From: a bacterium
GTDB taxonomy: Bacteria; Gemmatimonadota; Gemmatimonadetes; Longimicrobiales; RSA9
DNA length: 64,000 nt
Assembly: GCA_003242735.1 (NCBI GenBank)
Contig: QGVH01000010.1
Coordinates: 1-64,000, forward strand
Reading direction: 5' to 3'
In this document: positions 25,331-35,282 of the stretch, in pieces
Layout of the letters: each line of letters starts with the position of its first letter
Position numbering within the stretch: the first letter of the stretch is position 1
Notes under the pieces: model-generated
The model's input: only the letters and a program-made list of their open reading frames with translations
What the model was told of the DNA's origin: nothing
The model's database searches: none
Made by a program: the position numbers and the translations under genes

Positions 25331-27334
25331 TCACGCCGCGCGCCGCGTCGGCACCCGCACCGTGAACGTGCTGCCTTCGCCCAGCGTGCTCTCCACCGTG
25401 ATGTCGCCGCCGAGGAGACGCGCCAGACGCCGCGCAAGACTCAGGCCCAGCCCCGCGCCGCCCTGCGTCCGCGTCGTCGCCTGCTCCGCTTGCCAGAACG
25501 GGTCGAAGATGTCCTCGATGTGTTCGGGCCGGATCCCCGGGCCCGTGTCGCGCACCCGGAACACGGCCTGCCCGTCCTCCAGCTCCGCATTCAGCTCGAC
25601 GACGCCCCGGGACGTGAACTTCACCGCGTTCGAGAGTAGACTCATCAGGACCTGCCGGACCTTGCCACGGTCCAGCTCGATGAGCACCGGCTCCTCCGGC
25701 ACGTGCACGATGAACTCCAGGCCTTTCTCCCGCGCGAGCGGCTCGATCCGCCGGCCCACCTCGTTGACGACGTTCGCCAGGTCCACCCGCTCGCTGCGCA
25801 CCTGTTCCCGGCCCGCCTCCGCACGGGTGAAGACCAGGATCTCGTCAATGAGCTGGAGCAGGTGTCGGGCGCTCACGAGCAGCCGCTCCAGGTGCCACGC
25901 CTGCTTCTCGTTCACCTCGCCCAGCACGCCGTTGCGGATCAGCTCGGCGTAACCCATGATCGCGGTGAGGGGCGTCCGCAACTCGTGGCTCATCACCGCC
26001 AGGAAGTCCGATTTCGCCTGGTTCGCCAACAGCGCTTCCTGGTACAGCCGCGCGTTGTCCACCGCGAACGCGGCCCGCCGCGCCAGGTCCTCCGCCACCC
26101 GCAGGTCGGTCTCGGTGTAACGCCGGCCCGGTCGCGTCGAGACCAGGGTGAACGAGCCCAGCGTGCGGCCGCGCGCCACCATCGGCACCAGGATGCCGGA
26201 CTCCAGGCCCAGCTTCCGCAGGCGTGCCACCTGCGCGGGATCGTCGCCCGCCACCGCGCGGAGCACCGCGTCATCCACCGTGGACAGGAGCCTCGACTCG
26301 CCGCTGCGCAGCACCTCCGTGATCGGCGACCCCGGCTCCATCGCCGCGGGGTGCGCCATGTACTCTTCGAGCACCGGCTGCGCCGCAGGGTCCCGGTGCT
26401 CCCCCGCCACCCGGTGCGCCAGCCCGTCTTCCTCGATGACGTAGACGATGCACCAGTCCGCGAAGCTGCGCACCACGAGGCGCGCGACATCCCGGAGCGC
26501 CGCTCGGGCATCCAGCGTGGACGACAGGACCTCTCCTGCCTCGGCGAGGAACGCTTGCGCCTCCTCGCTCGCGCGCAGCCGCTCCTCGGCGCGCTTGCGG
26601 CCGATGGCGAACGCGATGTGACTCGCGACCGTGCGCGCGAGCCGCACCTCGTCATCGGTGAAGACGTGCGGCTCGTCGTAGTACACCATGAATTTGCCGA
26701 GGAGCTGACCGTTGTAGACCAGCGGGATGAAGGCGAGGGCGCGGATCCCTTCGCGGAGGATGGCGGTCCTCATCTCTCCGAGAGACGGGGCGTTCGCTAC
26801 GTCCGGCGCCAGCACCGGCTGCGGGTCGCGCGCATCCCGCGGCCACGGCGAGTGGCCCTCCACCGCGGCGCGGTACTCGGCCGACAGCCCGCGCCATGCC
26901 TTGAACCGGCTGACTCCGTCCGGGTCGAACAGGAGCAGCGAGGCGCGGTCCACCTCGAGGGCTTCTGTCAGGCCGTCGAGCGCCAGCTCGTAGATCTCCT
27001 CGAGGTCCACCGCGCGCGCCACGGCCTCCGTCAGCTCGTACAGCACGCGCACCTCGCGGAAGCGCGACGCGGGCACGGTCCCGTTGCCGGACTGTTCCGT
27101 CTCGCGGACTCGTTCCCGGTCTCTCGCCCCGGATCCCTCGCGATCCGGCTTCCCCGACAAGCGCACGATCCGAACCCGGCGGTCGCGGTCCCACGCCCCC
27201 GGCTCTCCGGGGAACCGCCTCCCAGGGGCGCACCTCACGTGCCAAACCCACCCCGACGGACTCGCCACCGGCCGGGCCGCAGCGCTCCGGCCCGCCGGCC
27301 CTCGGGCGGTCACCGGGCGTCCCGCTTTCCGCAC
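25331..27334 (-). CDS. Double-GAF sensor histidine kinase
   Basis: The kinase reads up to 667 residues, though the first ~85 are Arg/Pro-rich and the true start may be a GTG near RVRETEQSGN. Two GAF domains follow (about 95-245 and 260-430), then HisKA with phospho-accepting His450 in MSHELRTPLTAIMGY, and a full ATPase domain (SNAVKFTS N box, DTGPGIRPEHI, GGAGLGLSLARRLARLLGG). It has no membrane segment, so it probably senses a soluble ligand or redox state. No response regulator adjoins, so it is an orphan. The H-box and C-terminal sequence are very like the kinase at the right end of the window. Confidence 0.9.
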   Translation of the reverse strand: MRKAGRPVTARGPAGRSAAARPVASPSGWVWHVRCAPGRRFPGEPGAWDRDRRVRIVRLSGKPDREGSGARDRERVRETEQSGNGTVPASRFREVRVLYELTEAVARAVDLEEIYELALDGLTEALEVDRASLLLFDPDGVSRFKAWRGLSAEYRAAVEGHSPWPRDARDPQPVLAPDVANAPSLGEMRTAILREGIRALAFIPLVYNGQLLGKFMVYYDEPHVFTDDEVRLARTVASHIAFAIGRKRAEERLRASEEAQAFLAEAGEVLSSTLDARAALRDVARLVVRSFADWCIVYVIEEDGLAHRVAGEHRDPAAQPVLEEYMAHPAAMEPGSPITEVLRSGESRLLSTVDDAVLRAVAGDDPAQVARLRKLGLESGILVPMVARGRTLGSFTLVSTRPGRRYTETDLRVAEDLARRAAFAVDNARLYQEALLANQAKSDFLAVMSHELRTPLTAIMGYAELIRNGVLGEVNEKQAWHLERLLVSARHLLQLIDEILVFTRAEAGREQVRSERVDLANVVNEVGRRIEPLAREKGLEFIVHVPEEPVLIELDRGKVRQVLMSLLSNAVKFTSRGVVELNAELEDGQAVFRVRDTGPGIRPEHIEDIFDPFWQAEQATTRTQGGAGLGLSLARRLARLLGGDITVESTLGEGSTFTVRVPTRRAA

Positions 27335-27555
27335 GGGCGTCCCCTCGCCTCCGGGACGCTCTCGCCGTTCGCGCCGATCTCCTCGGCCACGCTCTCGTTG
27401 ACCCGGTCCGGCTGAGCGACCTTCTGTGCCTCTACTGCATGTTGCTACACGCGCGTGCGCGCGTGATCACCCGAACGTCCGGCAGGGGGGCCGTGGCCAC
27501 GCGCCGGCGTCACCGGGGCCCGGCGCGGCACCCGTGCCGTGCAAGTGCACAACGC

Positions 27556-27588
27556 AGCGCGGCCGCGGCGCGTAGCCGCGGCCGCGCT
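27556..27588 (-). terminator. Terminator of the penicillin-acylase-like gene
   Basis: A perfect 14-base stem (AGCGCGGCCGCGGC with GCCGCGGCCGCGCT) around a 5-base loop, 38 bases past the acylase stop. No T run. Confidence 0.5.
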
Positions 27589-27625
27589 CCTGCCCGGGCT
27601 CCGGGACTCCGGTGCGGACCGCTGG

Positions 27626-29914
27626 TCAGTTCCGGCCCCGCTCCTCGCCCGGGCGATACCGCGCCACGAGCTGCTCCCGGATCTCGGCCTCCGTGAACGC
27701 GACGCGCTTCATCCGCCCGGCCGCGAACATCTCGGCCTGATCAGCGTGGTACGGCGACTCCGGATCCGGGCTCTGGCCGTAGCCCAGCACCGAGTACGCC
27801 CGCGGCGGGTTCGTGAACTCCACGGCCAGCACCCAGCCATCGCCTCCGGTCACCACGCGCTTGCCGTCCTCGGCTTCGCGGAAGTTCAGCACGCGGAAGC
27901 ACCCCAGCGCGCCGCTGCAGCCGCCCACCGGCACGTCCACATCCCCGCGCCGCACCCGGTGCACGTCGCCCCAGGCCACGTCCCAGCTCCCGTACCGGCT
28001 CCGCGTCTCCTCCACCGCGTGGGCGAACGCCTCCGCCGCCAGATCCAGCTGCGCCAGCCCCCGCGGCGTCTCGAGCGGCCGTTCCGGCGTCCACGGCTCC
28101 CGGTACAGCAGCGCCTCCAGCGCCTCGCCGGTCGGGCCGCCCTGGTCCGCGCCGGCCACCCGCTCGCGCACCAGCGCCACGTACCGGCGCCACCACGCCT
28201 CGAACAACACGCCGCCACGGCTCTCCGCCGCCACCGTGTTGTCCCACCGCTCCAGGAGCTCCAGCGCAGAGGCGACCTCGCCGGTCGGCCCCGTCGCCTT
28301 GACCGCCGCGATCAGGTCCGGCTTCACCCGGTCCGCCAGCAGCATCTTCATGCTGTGCTTCAGCTCGATCACGTCCTCGAGACTGAGCTTGCGCCGGTTG
28401 TGGATCAACTCGATGGCGTGCTGGCTGCGCAGCCGGAGCTGCGGCTTCGGGAAGTACGGTGGGAACTTCGCCGGGTCCAGCGGCTCGTACATGTTGGTGT
28501 AGTACGGCGCGTCGTTCTCGTTGTGGACGTAGCCGCCCCGCGGGTTCAGGAACTGCGGCAGCGAGTCGAACGGAACGAGCCGCGTCCACACCTCCGACGA
28601 GCGCCGCGCAGGAACCGCGGCCGTGTCACCGCCGGTCGGGTGCGGGAAGGCGGGCAGCGCCGCGTTCCAGACGTAGTAGATGTTCCCGTCCCGGTCCGCG
28701 TACGTGAAGTTCGACGTCGTCCGCGCGCGCAGACGCATCGCCTCCTTCCACTCGGCGAAGTTCCGCGCCTTCATCATCCGCATGAACTGCTCGCCGACCC
28801 GGTACTCGCCCGCACCCGCCGCACGCAGCACGTAGATCTTGCCGCCGTCGCGGTGGATGACCGGCCCCAGCGGCGTCATCCAGAACTCCCGCGTCGCCGT
28901 GCCGATGCCCGGGCCGTTGCGGAACTCCGCGGTGACCACCTCGCGCCGCAGCGGGATGGACGCTCCGTCGAAGAGGTAGTGGTCCGGCCGTGCCGGGTCC
29001 ACGTCCAGGGCGTAGATCTCGTCCGTGTCCGGATCGTTGTTCGTCGTGGCCCAGCCCAGGTACTCGTTGAACCCGCCGATGATCGTGAACGGGCCGCCGA
29101 TGCGGAAGTCGCCGTAGAAGTTCAGCTCGCCCGGCACCGTGATGTGCGCCTCGTAGTAGCCCGCCGTCCAGTCCAGGTGTGGGTTGCGCAGCAGGATCGC
29201 CTTGCCCGAGCGCGTCCGGCTCGGCGCGAACGCCCACGCGTTCGAGCCCTCCTCGATCTCGTCATCGCCCTCCCACACGCAGTACGACCACCCGCCGCAC
29301 GATGGAGAGGCGCCCTCCTCGCCCGCGCCTTCCGCGGACGTTGCCGGCTGCGCAGCGCCCCGGAGCCGCCGCAGGAACCGACTCGCGCCGCCGAAGCCCG
29401 GGCCCGCCACGTCACGCGCCGCCACGTCGTGACCCGTGAAGTTCGGCTCCGCCCACTCGGGCACCCGGTCTGGGTTCATGCGGATGTAGTAGTTCACCCC
29501 CTCCGCGAACCCCTCCAGCATGTCCCGCGTGTCCTGGCTCAGCAGGTGGTACGTCTCCACCGCCCGGGCGTGGGCCAGCCGGTTCAGGAAGTCCGGCCCC
29601 ATGCTGTCCGGCCCGAAAGCGAGCCCTCGCGTGCCGCGGGCGTTGATCAGCGCGCGGATCACACGCTCGCCGTAGTCCTCCACCTGAACGTAGCCCAGCC
29701 CGAACCCCGCGGCGCGGATGTTCTCCGCCAGGATGTGCGGCACGCCGTGCTTCGTGCGCCGGATCTCCACCTGCCGCGCCAGCTCCTCGCCCGTTTGCGC
29801 GGCGAGCGGCGCGGCAGAGAGCAGCACGGCCAGGCCGGCGCCCAGCGCGCGGCGAATGACGCAGGACTGCCCCCGCGGACCAGCGTCGCGGCGGGGGTGA
29901 ACCGGGTGCTTCAT
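27626..29914 (-). CDS. Secreted penicillin-acylase-family Ntn hydrolase
   Basis: The 762-residue precursor has a signal peptide (ALGAGLAVLLSAAPLAAQ, about 23-40). The family precursor is cut autocatalytically into alpha and beta chains. Here the beta chain begins at Ser224 in EEGSNAWAF, the catalytic nucleophile. Other hallmarks are RTKHGVPHILA near the N-terminus, LLRNPHLDW, and GGFNEYLGWATTNNDPD. Such enzymes cleave amide bonds in beta-lactams, N-acyl-homoserine lactones or other acyl amides; the substrate cannot be told from sequence. The region GASPSCGGWSYC before the cut has two Cys residues. GGAGGTCCTGCG precedes the ATG. Confidence 0.92.
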   Translation of the reverse strand: MKHPVHPRRDAGPRGQSCVIRRALGAGLAVLLSAAPLAAQTGEELARQVEIRRTKHGVPHILAENIRAAGFGLGYVQVEDYGERVIRALINARGTRGLAFGPDSMGPDFLNRLAHARAVETYHLLSQDTRDMLEGFAEGVNYYIRMNPDRVPEWAEPNFTGHDVAARDVAGPGFGGASRFLRRLRGAAQPATSAEGAGEEGASPSCGGWSYCVWEGDDEIEEGSNAWAFAPSRTRSGKAILLRNPHLDWTAGYYEAHITVPGELNFYGDFRIGGPFTIIGGFNEYLGWATTNNDPDTDEIYALDVDPARPDHYLFDGASIPLRREVVTAEFRNGPGIGTATREFWMTPLGPVIHRDGGKIYVLRAAGAGEYRVGEQFMRMMKARNFAEWKEAMRLRARTTSNFTYADRDGNIYYVWNAALPAFPHPTGGDTAAVPARRSSEVWTRLVPFDSLPQFLNPRGGYVHNENDAPYYTNMYEPLDPAKFPPYFPKPQLRLRSQHAIELIHNRRKLSLEDVIELKHSMKMLLADRVKPDLIAAVKATGPTGEVASALELLERWDNTVAAESRGGVLFEAWWRRYVALVRERVAGADQGGPTGEALEALLYREPWTPERPLETPRGLAQLDLAAEAFAHAVEETRSRYGSWDVAWGDVHRVRRGDVDVPVGGCSGALGCFRVLNFREAEDGKRVVTGGDGWVLAVEFTNPPRAYSVLGYGQSPDPESPYHADQAEMFAAGRMKRVAFTEAEIREQLVARYRPGEERGRN

Positions 29915-29970
29915 CGCAGGACCTCCGATTCTCGCGAACAGGATCGTGTGACCACTCTGACGCGGCGCGC

Positions 29971-30969
29971 CTACCCGAGCACCGCTGCGCCCGCGGTCGC
30001 GCCCGCGCCGAAGCCGACGAGCAGCACGCGGTCGCCCGGAGCGATCCGCCCGCTCTCGATCGCTTCGTCCAGCGCCGCAGGGACGGTGGCGGCGCCCGTG
30101 TTGCCGTACCGGTCGATGTTCACGTAGACGCGCTCGGCCGGCACGCCCAGCTCACGGCCGAACGCTTCGATGATGCGGAGATTCGCCTGGTGAGGGATGA
30201 CGAGGGCGACGTCGTCCTTCCCGATGCCGGCGCGCTCCAGCGCCCGCTCCGCCTGCGCCGCCATCGTGCGCACCGCGGGGCGGAACAGCCGCGTGCCCTC
30301 CATGCGCAGCAGGTGGCCGCGCTCCGCGAGAACGTGCTCGTCGAACGGCCGGCGCGCGCCGCCGCCGGGGCGCACCAGCGCGGTCGCCAGCCGCCCGTCC
30401 GCCCACCACGTCGTGCTCAGCACACGGAGCCGCGGACGATGCGCGACGGTCTGCGCTGCCGACCGCTCCGCCTCCAGCACCACCGCACCCGCTCCATCGC
30501 CGAACAGCGGGCCGGTGTTCGGATCCGTCCGGTCCGCGACGGTCGAGAGCTTCTCCGCACCGACCACCAGCGCAGTGCGGGCCCGGCCGGCCGTGAGCAG
30601 CGCGTCGGCCAGGACCAGCGCATAGAGCCAGGCGGCGAACCCGGCCTCGACGTCGAAGCACGCGGCGCCGAACGCGCCCAGCGCAGGCTGCACCTCGCAC
30701 GCCGTCGGCGGCGTCAGGTGATCCGGGGTCGACGTCGCGACGATGATGAGGTCGAGCTCCTCGCCCGCGATGCCCGCCGCCGCGAGAGCCCGTTCCGAAG
30801 CACGCGCCGCCAGCGCCGCCGTGCCCTCGTCGGGACCTGCGATCCGCCGCTCGCGGATGCCCGTGCGCCGAACGATCCACTCCTCGGTGACACCGGCGAG
30901 TCGAGCCGCTTCCACGTTGTCCAGCACGGACGCCGGCAGGTAGCGTCCGGTCCCCACGACCACCGCCAA
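29971..30969 (-). CDS. fabH: 3-oxoacyl-ACP synthase III (FabH-like)
   Basis: The 332-residue thiolase-fold enzyme condenses acyl-CoA with malonyl-ACP to start fatty-acid chains. The catalytic triad is present: Cys104 in AACFDVEAGF, His260 in IPHQANLRI and Asn290 in YGNTGAAT. Early signatures such as WIVRRTGIRERRI match FabH. The best start is a TTG (LAVVVGTGRYLP) placed eight bases after GAGG and only five bases after the stop of the VWA gene, so the two are one operon. No other fab genes lie nearby, so it could serve a special product rather than housekeeping synthesis. Confidence 0.88.
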   Translation of the reverse strand: MAVVVGTGRYLPASVLDNVEAARLAGVTEEWIVRRTGIRERRIAGPDEGTAALAARASERALAAAGIAGEELDLIIVATSTPDHLTPPTACEVQPALGAFGAACFDVEAGFAAWLYALVLADALLTAGRARTALVVGAEKLSTVADRTDPNTGPLFGDGAGAVVLEAERSAAQTVAHRPRLRVLSTTWWADGRLATALVRPGGGARRPFDEHVLAERGHLLRMEGTRLFRPAVRTMAAQAERALERAGIGKDDVALVIPHQANLRIIEAFGRELGVPAERVYVNIDRYGNTGAATVPAALDEAIESGRIAPGDRVLLVGFGAGATAGAAVLG

Positions 30970-30974
30970 CCCTT

Positions 30975-32270
30975 CTACCTCACCCGCTTCGTCCGCCGCC
31001 GCAGGAAGTCCCGCATGACGTACTGCCCGAGCGTCATCGTCGTGGTGAAGTACGCCCTGCCGCGCGCCAGCTCGCACACCCGCGCCACGAACTGGACGAG
31101 CGCCGGGTCGCGCGCGAGCATGAACGTGTTGATGACGATCCCCGCCTTGCGGCACGCCGTCACTTCGCTGAACGTCTCCCGCAGGATCAGGGGGTGCAGG
31201 CCGATGGGATTCTTGTAGACCCGCCCGTCCGGCAGCGTGACCGCGCTGGGCTTGCCGTCCGTGATCATGATGATCTGGCGCATCTCCTTCCGCTGCGAGA
31301 GCAGGATGCGCCGCGCGACCCGCAGGCCCTCGGCCGTGTTGGTGTGGTACGGCCCCACCTGCGCGTGCGCCAGCTCACGGAGCGGGATCTCCTGCGCCCG
31401 GTCGCCGAACGTCACCGCGCGGAGCGTGTCCCCCGGATACCGGGTGCGGATCAGGTGGGACAGCGCGAGCGCCACCTTCTTCGCCGGCGTGAACCGGTCC
31501 TCGCCGTACAGGATCATCGAGTGCGAGATGTCCAGCAGCAGGACCGTCGCGCACGAGCTGCGGTACTCGGCCTGGTGGACCAGCAGGTCGTCGTAGTCCA
31601 GGTCGAGCGGCACGCGCACGCCCGCGCGCTGCATGGCGCGCGTCAGCGTGCCGGGGATGTCCAGGTTCAGCGTGTCGCCGAACTCGTACGGCCGCGACGC
31701 CGCCTCCGCCTCCACGCCGGTGGCGAGGTGCGGCGTCTCGTGGCTGCCGAAGCTGGACTTGCCGACCGCGGAGAGCAGGTGCTCCAACGCGCGGTAGCCG
31801 AGGAAGTCCAGCCCCTTGTCCGTGAGCTGGAACTCCACCTGCCTCGCCGCCTCCGCATCTGCGTCGATCTTCCCCGCACCCGGCACCTGCGTGTGCGTCG
31901 GCTCGCCCGGCGCTGCGGGCCTGAGCGTCAGGTAGCCCTCCTCGACCAGCCGCTGCACCAGGTCGTCCAGCAACTGCGCGAGCCGCGCACGCTGCTCCTC
32001 GTCGCTCTGCCCCTCGCCCCGTAGCTCCGCGAGCATCTCCGGCGTGAGCTGGCCGCTCTCGATCAGCGCGCGCAGCAGCGCCTGCTTCAGCGCCTCGAGC
32101 GACCGGCTGGCCTCATCCACGTCCAGCGGGTCCGCCCACCAGGGCTGGTCCTCCGGCCTGCCGGCGAACCCGCTCTGGAGCAGGAAGTCCGCGAGCCGGT
32201 CCAGAAGCTCCTGGATGTTCAGCGCGTCCAGCAGGCTGCCCTGGTACTTGGTGTAGGTGGTGAAGCGCAT
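30975..32270 (-). CDS. VWA-domain protein, partner of a MoxR ATPase
   Basis: The 431-residue soluble protein has an alpha-helical N-terminal half rich in Glu, Gln and Leu, and a C-terminal von Willebrand A domain (about 240-420) with a MIDAS motif Asp247-x-Ser249-x-Ser251 (LLDISHSM) and a downstream [11 protein letters not shown] proteins with MoxR/magnesium-chelatase-like AAA+ ATPases form chaperone-like modules that insert metals or assemble complexes. The matching ATPase gene lies at 33785-35254. It opens a transcript that continues into fabH. GGAAGG precedes the ATG, and a perfect TATAAT sits about 36 bases upstream. Confidence 0.86.
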   Translation of the reverse strand: MRFTTYTKYQGSLLDALNIQELLDRLADFLLQSGFAGRPEDQPWWADPLDVDEASRSLEALKQALLRALIESGQLTPEMLAELRGEGQSDEEQRARLAQLLDDLVQRLVEEGYLTLRPAAPGEPTHTQVPGAGKIDADAEAARQVEFQLTDKGLDFLGYRALEHLLSAVGKSSFGSHETPHLATGVEAEAASRPYEFGDTLNLDIPGTLTRAMQRAGVRVPLDLDYDDLLVHQAEYRSSCATVLLLDISHSMILYGEDRFTPAKKVALALSHLIRTRYPGDTLRAVTFGDRAQEIPLRELAHAQVGPYHTNTAEGLRVARRILLSQRKEMRQIIMITDGKPSAVTLPDGRVYKNPIGLHPLILRETFSEVTACRKAGIVINTFMLARDPALVQFVARVCELARGRAYFTTTMTLGQYVMRDFLRRRTKRVR

Positions 32271-32305
32271 GGCCAGCCTTCCGTCGGTCGGGGAGCGATG
32301 GCGGT

Positions 32306-32311
32306 ATTATA
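32306..32311 (-). promoter_or_regulatory. Consensus -10 element (TATAAT) of the VWA/fabH operon
   Basis: TATAAT occurs on the minus strand about 36 bases before the VWA start codon, giving a short leader. A matching -35 hexamer is not obvious at 17 bases (AGGCGC), so an activator may be needed; three palindromes lie further upstream. Confidence 0.5.
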
Positions 32312-32405
32312 ACCTGCTGGCGGGCTCGGCGCCTCCTGGCGGCGGCGAGGGCGAGGGCGAAGGTAGCGGCGCTGCCCCGCGGGCCGGGCTCCGCGCCCGC
32401 GGGGC

Positions 32406-32529
32406 TGGTTCAACCTCGAGCCATCCCCGCGGACGGCGTCCCAACCGCCAACTCGGAATGGTTCGACTTTGAACCGTCCTCGCCGATCAGGCTTCGCCAC
32501 TAGCCTCAGATGGCTCGACATCGAACCAT
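32406..32529. repeat. Three evenly spaced palindromes upstream of the VWA operon
   Basis: Three imperfect 18-20-base palindromes of the type TGGTTCGACNTCGAACCA lie at 32406-32423, 32458-32477 and 32510-32529. Centres are 53 and 52 bases apart, about five helical turns. The third, ATGGCTCGACATCGAACCAT, is nearly perfect. Placement 100-225 bases before the -10 suggests operator sites for a dimeric regulator; a REP-like family is the alternative. Confidence 0.5.
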
Positions 32530-32585
32530 CCGGGCCGGTGAAGGGAAGCTCCGGCGCGGAGCACGCGTCGAGCGCCGCCTGCGCT

Positions 32586-33788
32586 CTACCCACCCTCCAC
32601 CAACCGCAGGATCCGCCGTTGGGCGGTCGGCAGCGCGTAGCGCTCCAGTTCATGGGGCGCCACCCACACGCCGCGCGGCGCCGCCTCCTCCGCGGCAGCG
32701 ACCGCCACCGGAAAAACGAACACGTGATAGACCTCGCGCCGGTGGCTGAACACGTGCACCACGCTGCCCACCGCTCGACCACGCCCCAACGCCTCGAGCC
32801 CAGACGCCGCACGGCCTGCGCGCGCCGCCGCGTCCTCCACGCTCTCCCCGTCGCCCGCGACCTCTCCCGGAAACGACCACATCCCTCCGAGCAGCCCGTC
32901 CTCCGGCCGCCGGACCAGCAGCAGGCGGCCGTCACGCGCCTGGAGCACGGCGGTCCCGACGTCGAACGTGGGGACCGCCGCGCGCCGCTTCGGCGCCGGC
33001 CGCTCGGCCTGCGTACCACGCGCGCGGGCGAGGCACCAGCGCGCGACCGGGCACGCGGCGCACTCCGGCGAGCGCGGCGTGCACACCGTCGCGCCCAGGT
33101 CCATCAACGCCTGGTTGAAGTCGCCCGGGCGCCGGCGGTCGATCAGGCGGCCGGCCAGACCGCGCAACTCGGCAGCGGATGGCTCGGCGATGTCGAACAG
33201 CCGCGCGAGCACCCGCCGCACGTTGCCGTCCACCGCGGGCTCCGGCTCGCCGTACGCGATGCTCGCGATGGCGCCGGCCGTGTACTCGCCCACACCCGGC
33301 AGAGCGCGCAACGCCGCCACGTCCCGCGGCACCCGGCCGCCGTGCCGCTCACGCACCAGCCGCGCGGCGCGGTGCAGGTTGCGTGCACGCGAGTAGTAGC
33401 CGAGCCCCTGCCACGCGTGGAGGACCTCGTCCAGCTCGGCGTCCGCGAGCGCGTCCAGCGTGGGGAACCGCTCGAGCCAGCGCTCGTAGTACGGACCCAC
33501 CACTTCCGTCCGCGTCTGCTGGAGCATGATCTCGGAGACCCAGACGCGGTAGGGGTCCGCCGTTCCGCGCCACGGCAGCTCGCGGCGGTGGCGATCGTAG
33601 TGGCGCAGCAGCGCGCGACGGATCGCGGCGAGCCGGCGGCCGTCGCGGGTGGGGTCCAGCGCCCCGCTCTCGTCACGGCGGCCGCCGCGGCCATCGCCCC
33701 TGCCGCCCCCGATGGCGTCTGCGGCCGTCGAGCCGCCCACGGGACGGCCGTCGTCGCCGGTGCCGCCTCCGTACGTCCTCCCCCTCAC
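32586..33788 (-). CDS. mutY: A/G-specific adenine glycosylase (MutY)
   Basis: The 400-residue base-excision enzyme removes adenine paired with 8-oxoguanine. The catalytic Glu86 lies in VSEIMLQQT, the helix-hairpin-helix in [13 protein letters not shown], catalytic Asp187 in [12 protein letters not shown], and the [4Fe-4S] ligands are Cys236, Cys243, Cys246 and Cys252 (C-x6-C-x2-C-x5-C). A C-terminal NUDIX-like 8-oxoG recognition domain follows (about 265-400). A Gly/Arg-rich head of about 45 residues precedes the core. Its GTG overlaps the MoxR stop (GTGA), so it is coupled to that gene. A start further inside at the core cannot be excluded. Confidence 0.92.
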   Translation of the reverse strand: MRGRTYGGGTGDDGRPVGGSTAADAIGGGRGDGRGGRRDESGALDPTRDGRRLAAIRRALLRHYDRHRRELPWRGTADPYRVWVSEIMLQQTRTEVVGPYYERWLERFPTLDALADAELDEVLHAWQGLGYYSRARNLHRAARLVRERHGGRVPRDVAALRALPGVGEYTAGAIASIAYGEPEPAVDGNVRRVLARLFDIAEPSAAELRGLAGRLIDRRRPGDFNQALMDLGATVCTPRSPECAACPVARWCLARARGTQAERPAPKRRAAVPTFDVGTAVLQARDGRLLLVRRPEDGLLGGMWSFPGEVAGDGESVEDAAARAGRAASGLEALGRGRAVGSVVHVFSHRREVYHVFVFPVAVAAAEEAAPRGVWVAPHELERYALPTAQRRILRLVEGG

Positions 33789-35254
33789 ACCTCGAGCGTC
33801 GGCTTGCCGAAGCCCGGCCCCGGCTGCGGACCCTGCCGCCGCGGTGCACGGGCGTAGCGCCCGCCCTCGGACCGGCTGATGCGCCGCTCGGCGACCAGCG
33901 CCTCGAGAACCAGCTCGCAGCCCGCCACCACGTGACCCGGAGACGAGCCCTGCGCCAGCCCGAGCGCCTCGACCACGCCCAGCAGGCCGGGCACGGCCCG
34001 GAACCCTTCGAGGCACGCCGCCGACGAGGCGGTGTCGGCGACCTGGAGCACGCCGCCGCGGTCGAAATGCTCCACCACCTGCTCCAGCGCCTCCTCCGCC
34101 GCCTCACCGCCGCGCGCCAGGAACGTGTCCGCCGCCGCGCGGGCGATCAGCTCCCGGGCAATGCGCTCCGCGCCGACCAGCTCACCTTCGTACTCGAGCT
34201 CGAGCTTGCCCGTGATCGCCGGCAACGCGGCGTACACGTCCGCGAACCGCGGCACCACCACCTCCTCGCCGCACACGAGGGCGCGCCGCTCCGCGTTCGA
34301 GACCGCGTTCTCCAGCACCGTGATCGGCATGCGCTGGCTCACGCCGGACCGCTGGTCCACACGCTTGTCCTCCCGCGCGAGGAACGCGATGCGCTCGATC
34401 GCTTCAGCGACGAAGTCCGGCACCTCCACCGGCAGGGCGCCACGCTCGATCCACGCCTCCTGCCGGGTGATCGCCATGCCGATCTCCACCGTCTCCGGGT
34501 AGTGCGTCACGATCTCCGCGCCGATCCGGTCCTTCAGCGGCGTGATGATCTTGCCGCGCGCCGTGTAGTCCTCCGGGTTCGCGGTGAAGACCAGCAGCAC
34601 GTCCAGCGGCAGCCGTACCGGGTAGCCTTTGATCTGGACGTCGCCCTCCTGCATGATGTTGAACAGCCCCACCTGGATCTTGCCCGCCAGGTCCGGCAGC
34701 TCGTTGATGGCGAAGATGCCGCGGTTGGCCCGGGGCAGCAGCCCGAAGTGCATGGTGAGCTCGTCGGCGAGCACGTGCCCGCCCCGCGCCGCCCGGATCG
34801 GGTCCACGTCGCCGATGATGTCCGCAATCGTCACGTCGGGCGTGGCCAGCTTCTCGACGAACCGCGCCTCCCGCGGCACCCAGTCCACCGGCGCGTCGTC
34901 GCCCATCTCGGCGAGCAGCGTGCGCCCGTACTTGGAGATCGGCGCCAGCGGATCGTCGTTCACCTCGCTCCCGGCGAGGATCGGGATCTCTTCGTCCAGC
35001 AGCGACACGAGCTGGCGCACGATGCGGCTCTTCGCCTGCCCGCGCAGCCCCAGCAGGATGAAGTTCTGCCGCGCCAGCAGCGCATTGACCACCTGCGGGA
35101 TGACCGTGTCGTCGTAGCCGATGATGCCCGGGAACAGCGGTTCACCCGCGCGCAACTTGCGGATCAGGTTGGCGCGGATCTCGTCCTTCACGGAAACCGG
35201 CTGGTAGCCGGCGCGGCGCAGTTCGCCGACGGTCGCCGGGCGGCGTCGTGTCAT
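33785..35254 (-). CDS. MoxR-like/magnesium-chelatase-type AAA+ ATPase
   Basis: The 489-residue ATPase has a Walker A loop at about 69-76 (GLRGQAKS), a Walker B-like ADELTMHFG region, sensor motifs [29 protein letters not shown] and an arginine-finger segment. It resembles magnesium-chelatase subunit I and the RavA/MoxR group. It should work with the VWA protein encoded at 30975-32270. The C-terminal 120 residues form a region found in a subset of these ATPases. It starts with ATG after AAAGGAT. The VWA gene follows after mutY, so the pair is split by a DNA-repair gene. Confidence 0.9.
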   Translation of the reverse strand: MTRRRPATVGELRRAGYQPVSVKDEIRANLIRKLRAGEPLFPGIIGYDDTVIPQVVNALLARQNFILLGLRGQAKSRIVRQLVSLLDEEIPILAGSEVNDDPLAPISKYGRTLLAEMGDDAPVDWVPREARFVEKLATPDVTIADIIGDVDPIRAARGGHVLADELTMHFGLLPRANRGIFAINELPDLAGKIQVGLFNIMQEGDVQIKGYPVRLPLDVLLVFTANPEDYTARGKIITPLKDRIGAEIVTHYPETVEIGMAITRQEAWIERGALPVEVPDFVAEAIERIAFLAREDKRVDQRSGVSQRMPITVLENAVSNAERRALVCGEEVVVPRFADVYAALPAITGKLELEYEGELVGAERIARELIARAAADTFLARGGEAAEEALEQVVEHFDRGGVLQVADTASSAACLEGFRAVPGLLGVVEALGLAQGSSPGHVVAGCELVLEALVAERRISRSEGGRYARAPRRQGPQPGPGFGKPTLEV

Positions 35255-35282
35255 GGCTGTGATCCTTTCCGGTTGGGCCGGG

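Larger units (their letters stand above)
32271..32585. other. Regulatory-looking gap upstream of the VWA gene
   Basis: About 315 bases with no gene. A TATAAT on the minus strand and three evenly spaced palindromes are the notable contents, listed separately. Confidence 0.6.

Noticed and set aside
32458-32477. GGTTCGA near a possible tRNA T-loop
   Set aside because: No acceptor, D or anticodon stem around it; it is one of three palindromes.
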